Assembly: GCA_017526785.1 (NCBI GenBank)
Contig: JAFXQV010000035.1
Location: 1-34,442 of the forward strand
Length of the DNA stretch: 34,442 nt
From: Oscillibacter sp.
Lineage (GTDB): Bacteria; Bacillota; Clostridia; Oscillospirales; Oscillospiraceae
Direction: 5' to 3'
In this document: positions 31,804 through 34,442 of the stretch, piece after piece
How positions within the stretch are numbered: position 1 is the first letter of the stretch
How the letters are laid out: each line of letters opens with the position of its first letter
Notes under the pieces: model-generated
The model's database searches: none
Seen by the model: the letters and a program-made list of their open reading frames with translations, nothing else
What the model was told of the DNA's origin: nothing
Position numbers and translations under genes: made by a program

Positions 31804-31830
31804 CAACGCTGACAGGAAAGGAGACTTTTC

Positions 31831-33786
31831 ATGAAGCCCAACGACAAAATTTCCATTCTCCCCCATGACAGCGCCGACAGCGGCGCTCTGTCCGATGTCG
31901 ACGCCGTTATGAAAAAGTACGACCGGGAATCCAATGTGCGCCTCTGGGACGGTACCCCGAAATTCGTTATCCGCGCTCTTATGGCGCTGTTCTCCGTCTA
32001 CTGTATCTACACGACACTGACTTTCCGCGGCCTGCGCGAAATCACCCTCACGGCGTTTCTGGCTATGATACTCATCATCGGCTACCTCAACTACCCGGCG
32101 CGGAAACGGGATGTCCGCGTGAACTATATGCCATGGTATGACATTCTCATTATGCTGGCGGGTTCGGCGTCCCTGTTCTACTACACCTTCCACGCCGCGA
32201 AAATCGTGCGGCAGTCCACCGCAATCACGAAACAGCCCCTCATGGTCGCCATGGCGGTTATCGCCATTCTTGCGCTCATGGAACTTTGCCGCCGGAGCGT
32301 CGGCGTGCCGATTCTGTGCGTTGTCGGCGCTCTGCTCGTCTACACGCTCTCCACAACGCGTTTCCAAAAGGCGCTCTACGATATGTACTACGCCAAAACA
32401 GGCATTATGAACACCCCTATTGACGTTTGCGCAAAGTATATTGTCGTGTTCATCATCTTTGGGGCGTTTCTGGAACGTACCGGAATTTCCAACTTCTTCA
32501 TTCAACTGGCGAACTGTGTCGCGGGCGCGTCGGCCGGAGGCCCCGCCAAAGTCGCCGTGATTTCGTCGGCGCTCTGCGGCATGGTCTCCGGCTCGTCCGT
32601 CGGCAACACCGTCACGACGGGTTCCGTCACCATTCCTATGATGAAACGCACCGGATACCGGGGCGATTTCGCCGGAGCCGTCGAGGCCGCCGCCTCTACG
32701 GGCGGGCAGATTATGCCCCCCATTATGGGCGCGGCCGCCTTCCTCATGGCCGAATACATGGGCGTCAGCTACGCCAAAGTCGCGCTGACCGCCGTTCTCC
32801 CCGCCGTGCTGTACTTCACCGGAATCTATATCGCCGTACATCTGGAGGCGCGGAAACTCGGCCTCAAAGGCATTCCCAAAGAGCAGTTGCCGGAATTCCG
32901 CGTACTCGTCAAGAAAATATACCTGCTTCTCCCGCTGGTCGTACTCGTATGGCTTGTGTCCACGTCCACGCGCTCTATGGCCTACTCCGCCGCCGTTGCC
33001 ATTCTTGTGACAATCGTCGTCGGCGTCCTCAACGGCTTCTTCTATCCGGAGGAAAAGCTGACCGCCGTCAAATTCGTCGACGCCCTCGAAGCCGGGGCGC
33101 GGGGTACGATTACCGTCGCCGTCGCCTGCGCGATGGCGGGCATTGTCGCCGGGTGCATTACGTCCACGGGGCTTGCCTCACGCCTTATTACCGCTATCGT
33201 GTCCGTGTCCGGCGGAAAGCCCATGATTGCGCTATTCTTGACTATGCTGTGCTGTATCGTACTCGGCATGGGCGTGCCGACGACCGCTAACTACTGTATC
33301 ATGGCGGCGACATGCGCCCCCATTCTCACCAATCCGGCAATCGGCATTCCCCGCATGGCGGCACACTTTTTCGTGTTCTACTTCGGAATCGTCGCCGATA
33401 TCACGCCGCCCGTCGCGTTAGCGGCCTACGCCGGGAGCGCTATCGCGAAAGCCCCGCCCATGCGTACCGCCTTCAACGCCACGCGCCTTGCTATCGCCGC
33501 GTTTATCGTGCCGTATATTTTCGCGCTGAACCCTGCTATGCTACTGGTCGATGTCGTGGGCTGGCAGGGCGTCTTGGAGGCCGCTTTGATTGTCGTCACG
33601 TCTCTAATTGGCCTGTTCGGCGTCGCGGCGGCGCTCAACGGCTACCTGTTCCGCCCCATTCACCCGCTGTTCCGCGTCCTGATTGCCGCCGGGGGTCTCG
33701 CTATGATGGTTCCCGGTATCCTGACCGATGTCATAGGGCTTGTGGCCGTCGGCGCGGTCGTCGCCGTACAACACTCCCGGAAATAA
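31831..33786 (+). CDS. TRAP transporter permease, 4TM/12TM fusion
   Basis: The 651-residue membrane protein fuses the small (DctQ-like) and large (DctM-like) TRAP subunits, as is usual for TAXI systems. The first 60 residues are hydrophilic and cytoplasmic. Membrane helices start at about residue 48 (IRALMALFSVYCIYTTL). The large-subunit part shows GMVSGSSVGNTVTTGSVTIP followed by MMKRTGYRGDFAGAVEAAAS and later LGMGVPTTANYCIMAATCAP, the repeated inverted-topology motifs that bind substrate and Na+. It imports the ligand with a sodium gradient rather than ATP. AAAGGAGA precedes ATG 31831. After the stop come only repeat sequences. Confidence 0.95.
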   Translation: MKPNDKISILPHDSADSGALSDVDAVMKKYDRESNVRLWDGTPKFVIRALMALFSVYCIYTTLTFRGLREITLTAFLAMILIIGYLNYPARKRDVRVNYMPWYDILIMLAGSASLFYYTFHAAKIVRQSTAITKQPLMVAMAVIAILALMELCRRSVGVPILCVVGALLVYTLSTTRFQKALYDMYYAKTGIMNTPIDVCAKYIVVFIIFGAFLERTGISNFFIQLANCVAGASAGGPAKVAVISSALCGMVSGSSVGNTVTTGSVTIPMMKRTGYRGDFAGAVEAAASTGGQIMPPIMGAAAFLMAEYMGVSYAKVALTAVLPAVLYFTGIYIAVHLEARKLGLKGIPKEQLPEFRVLVKKIYLLLPLVVLVWLVSTSTRSMAYSAAVAILVTIVVGVLNGFFYPEEKLTAVKFVDALEAGARGTITVAVACAMAGIVAGCITSTGLASRLITAIVSVSGGKPMIALFLTMLCCIVLGMGVPTTANYCIMAATCAPILTNPAIGIPRMAAHFFVFYFGIVADITPPVALAAYAGSAIAKAPPMRTAFNATRLAIAAFIVPYIFALNPAMLLVDVVGWQGVLEAALIVVTSLIGLFGVAAALNGYLFRPIHPLFRVLIAAGGLAMMVPGILTDVIGLVAVGAVVAVQHSRK

Positions 33787-33790
33787 CGCA

Positions 33791-33890
33791 ACGCGCCACC
33801 TTCCCCGCACTCCCTACTATCGTCTGATGACAATATTCCCCCACTTCGTGGGGGAGATAGGGGGCTTCGCGGGACTGTCGACGGGGAAAA
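33791..33890. repeat. Composite palindromic repeat after the TRAP permease gene
   Basis: GCGCCACCTTCCCCGCACTCCC resembles the reversed stem of 30543-30570. CCCCCAC-TTC-GTGGGGG (33838-33854) is a perfect hairpin that may also act as the TRAP terminator. GGGGCTTCGCGGGACTG and GACGGGGAAA then match the reverse complement of 30518-30545. Confidence 0.75.
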
Positions 33891-33960
33891 CATGACAATT
33901 CCACGGAAAATGTCAGGTTTTCCAGTTTCTCCGCCGTGCGGGGGAGGTGTCGTGTAACGA

Positions 33961-34022
33961 CGGAGGGGCAAAACGAACCTTGCCAACAAATCCTTTCAGT
34001 ATACTTCACCGCACAGGTCGAA
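33961..34022 (+). repeat. Interspersed 62-bp repeat, copy 2, next to the rRNA promoters
   Basis: This is the near-identical partner of 19290-19351 (three differences in 62). Its end GGTCGAAAATTTTTTGAAAAAAGG runs straight into the first tandem promoter, and the same 'TCGAAAAA...TTGAA' block precedes promoters 2 and 3. Confidence 0.92.
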
Positions 34023-34041
34023 AATTTTTTGAAAAAAGGTA

Positions 34042-34070
34042 TTGACAAACGGGGTTAGGTGTGGTAACTT
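34042..34070 (+). promoter_or_regulatory. Tandem rRNA-type promoter P1
   Basis: TTGACA (34042-34047), 17 bases, TAACTT (34065-34070). The -10 box is poor, but the -35, spacer length, A-tract upstream and the following AAGCTGTCCG agree with P2. Confidence 0.6.
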
Positions 34071-34166
34071 ATGCAAGCTGTCCGGGAGGGCGGCGGGAAA
34101 AGATACCAGTCCGGCGTTGTGTGTCGGAACGGCTCGAAAAATTTTTGAAGAAATTCAAAAAAGGGC

Positions 34167-34195
34167 TTGACAAACGGCTTACGATGTGGTATCTT
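34167..34195 (+). promoter_or_regulatory. Tandem rRNA-type promoter P2
   Basis: TTGACA (34167-34172), 17 bases, TATCTT (34190-34195), 125 bases after P1, with A/T-rich UP-element-like sequence upstream. Confidence 0.75.
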
Positions 34196-34284
34196 AGATA
34201 AGCTGTCCGCGAGAACAGCGGCTGACAACAGAATACTGGCCGGACGGCCTCGAAAAAAGTTCCAAAAAAACTTGAAAAAGGGGC

Positions 34285-34313
34285 TTGACAAACGGCCGGG
34301 CATCTGCTATACT
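34285..34313 (+). promoter_or_regulatory. Tandem rRNA-type promoter P3
   Basis: TTGACA (34285-34290), 17 bases, TATACT (34308-34313), 118 bases after P2. It has the best -10 of the three and lies closest to the leader. All three share TTGACAAACGG. Confidence 0.85.
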
Positions 34314-34337
34314 GACGCTTGTTCCGCAAACGCGGCG

Positions 34338-34442
34338 TGTACCTTGTAAATTAAACAACGTAACGAAAAGAAAGCACCATACGAACACGGTTCTATGGAG
34401 ATTTCACGAAATGTCCGAAAGGGCGGTTTCAAGAAAGAAGCA
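34338..34442 (+). promoter_or_regulatory. rRNA operon leader with boxA-like antitermination sequence
   Basis: TGTACCTTGTAAATTAAACA (from 34338) closely resembles the boxA/leader segment of Bacillota rrn operons (TGTTCTTTGAAAACTAAAC in Bacillus subtilis). No coding frame starts in the remaining 90 bases. With three tandem promoters in front, a 16S rRNA gene probably starts just beyond the window; its first bases are not visible here. Confidence 0.65.

Noticed and set aside
30694-32841. Minus-strand open frame of 715 codons
   Set aside because: It is antisense to the TAXI and TRAP permease genes, with low-complexity Gly/Asp/Val composition and no ribosome site.

Overview
The window looks like a chromosomal segment of a GC-rich, spore-forming Clostridia bacterium, most like the Oscillospiraceae/Ruminococcaceae side of the Bacillota. 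The reasons are a ctsR-mcsA-clpC stress operon, a spoIIID gene with a sigma-E-like promoter, a clostridial 2[4Fe-4S] ferredoxin, a TTGACA/TATAAT promoter style with strong AGGAGG-type ribosome sites, and a strong bias to G/C at third codon positions. That bias also produces many long antisense shadow reading frames. The taxonomic placement is inference from gene content only.

Layout. 1-360: the end of a DUF3298 (RsiV-like) protein. 397-1479: an Rrf2 regulator and an Isf-type iron-sulfur flavoprotein, overlapping and driven by a consensus promoter. 1600-5320: ctsR-mcsA-clpC, whose promoter is bracketed by two CtsR boxes and which has no mcsB in its usual place. 5430-5730: a ferredoxin gene. 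5737-7202: an LCP cell-wall ligase whose cytoplasmic tail carries six 12-residue repeats. 7245-7553: spoIIID. 7554-7920: a structured stretch without a gene. 7921-13963: a complete peptide ABC importer operon (oppBCDFA order). 14053-16453: a sulfonate/nitrate-type ABC importer on the minus strand. 16487-19223: rpsO-pnp with a long hairpin in the pnp leader. 19428-23962: an unrecognised 1039-residue beta-rich protein and a MATE exporter, probably co-transcribed. 24096-25290: prfB. 25339-27619: a BspA-type leucine-rich repeat membrane protein and a histidine phosphatase-GNAT fusion. 27648-28680: an RluA-type pseudouridine synthase, divergent from rarA and a DUF951 gene (28719-30294). 30322-30660: a small reading frame carrying a MITE plus repeat sequences. 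30672-33786: a TAXI-TRAP importer (binding protein and 4TM/12TM fused permease). 33787-34442: interspersed repeats, then three tandem rRNA-type promoters and an rrn-like leader, so an rRNA operon probably begins just past the window.

How it fits together. Most of the window is housekeeping: protein quality control, translation (rpsO, prfB, pseudouridylation), RNA turnover (pnp), replication-fork maintenance (rarA) and sporulation control. Three solute importers of different classes (Opp, SsuABC-like ABC, TAXI-TRAP) suggest a heterotroph living on peptides and small organic acids.

The least ordinary items are the 123-bp MITE with perfect 18-bp ends and a 9-bp target duplication, the unidentified 1039-residue protein beside the MATE gene, the tandem-repeat tail of the LCP protein, an interspersed 62-bp repeat also found directly upstream of the rRNA promoters, and the structured gap at 7554-7920. 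I see no CRISPR array, no tRNA, no recognisable defence cassette and no intact insertion sequence.
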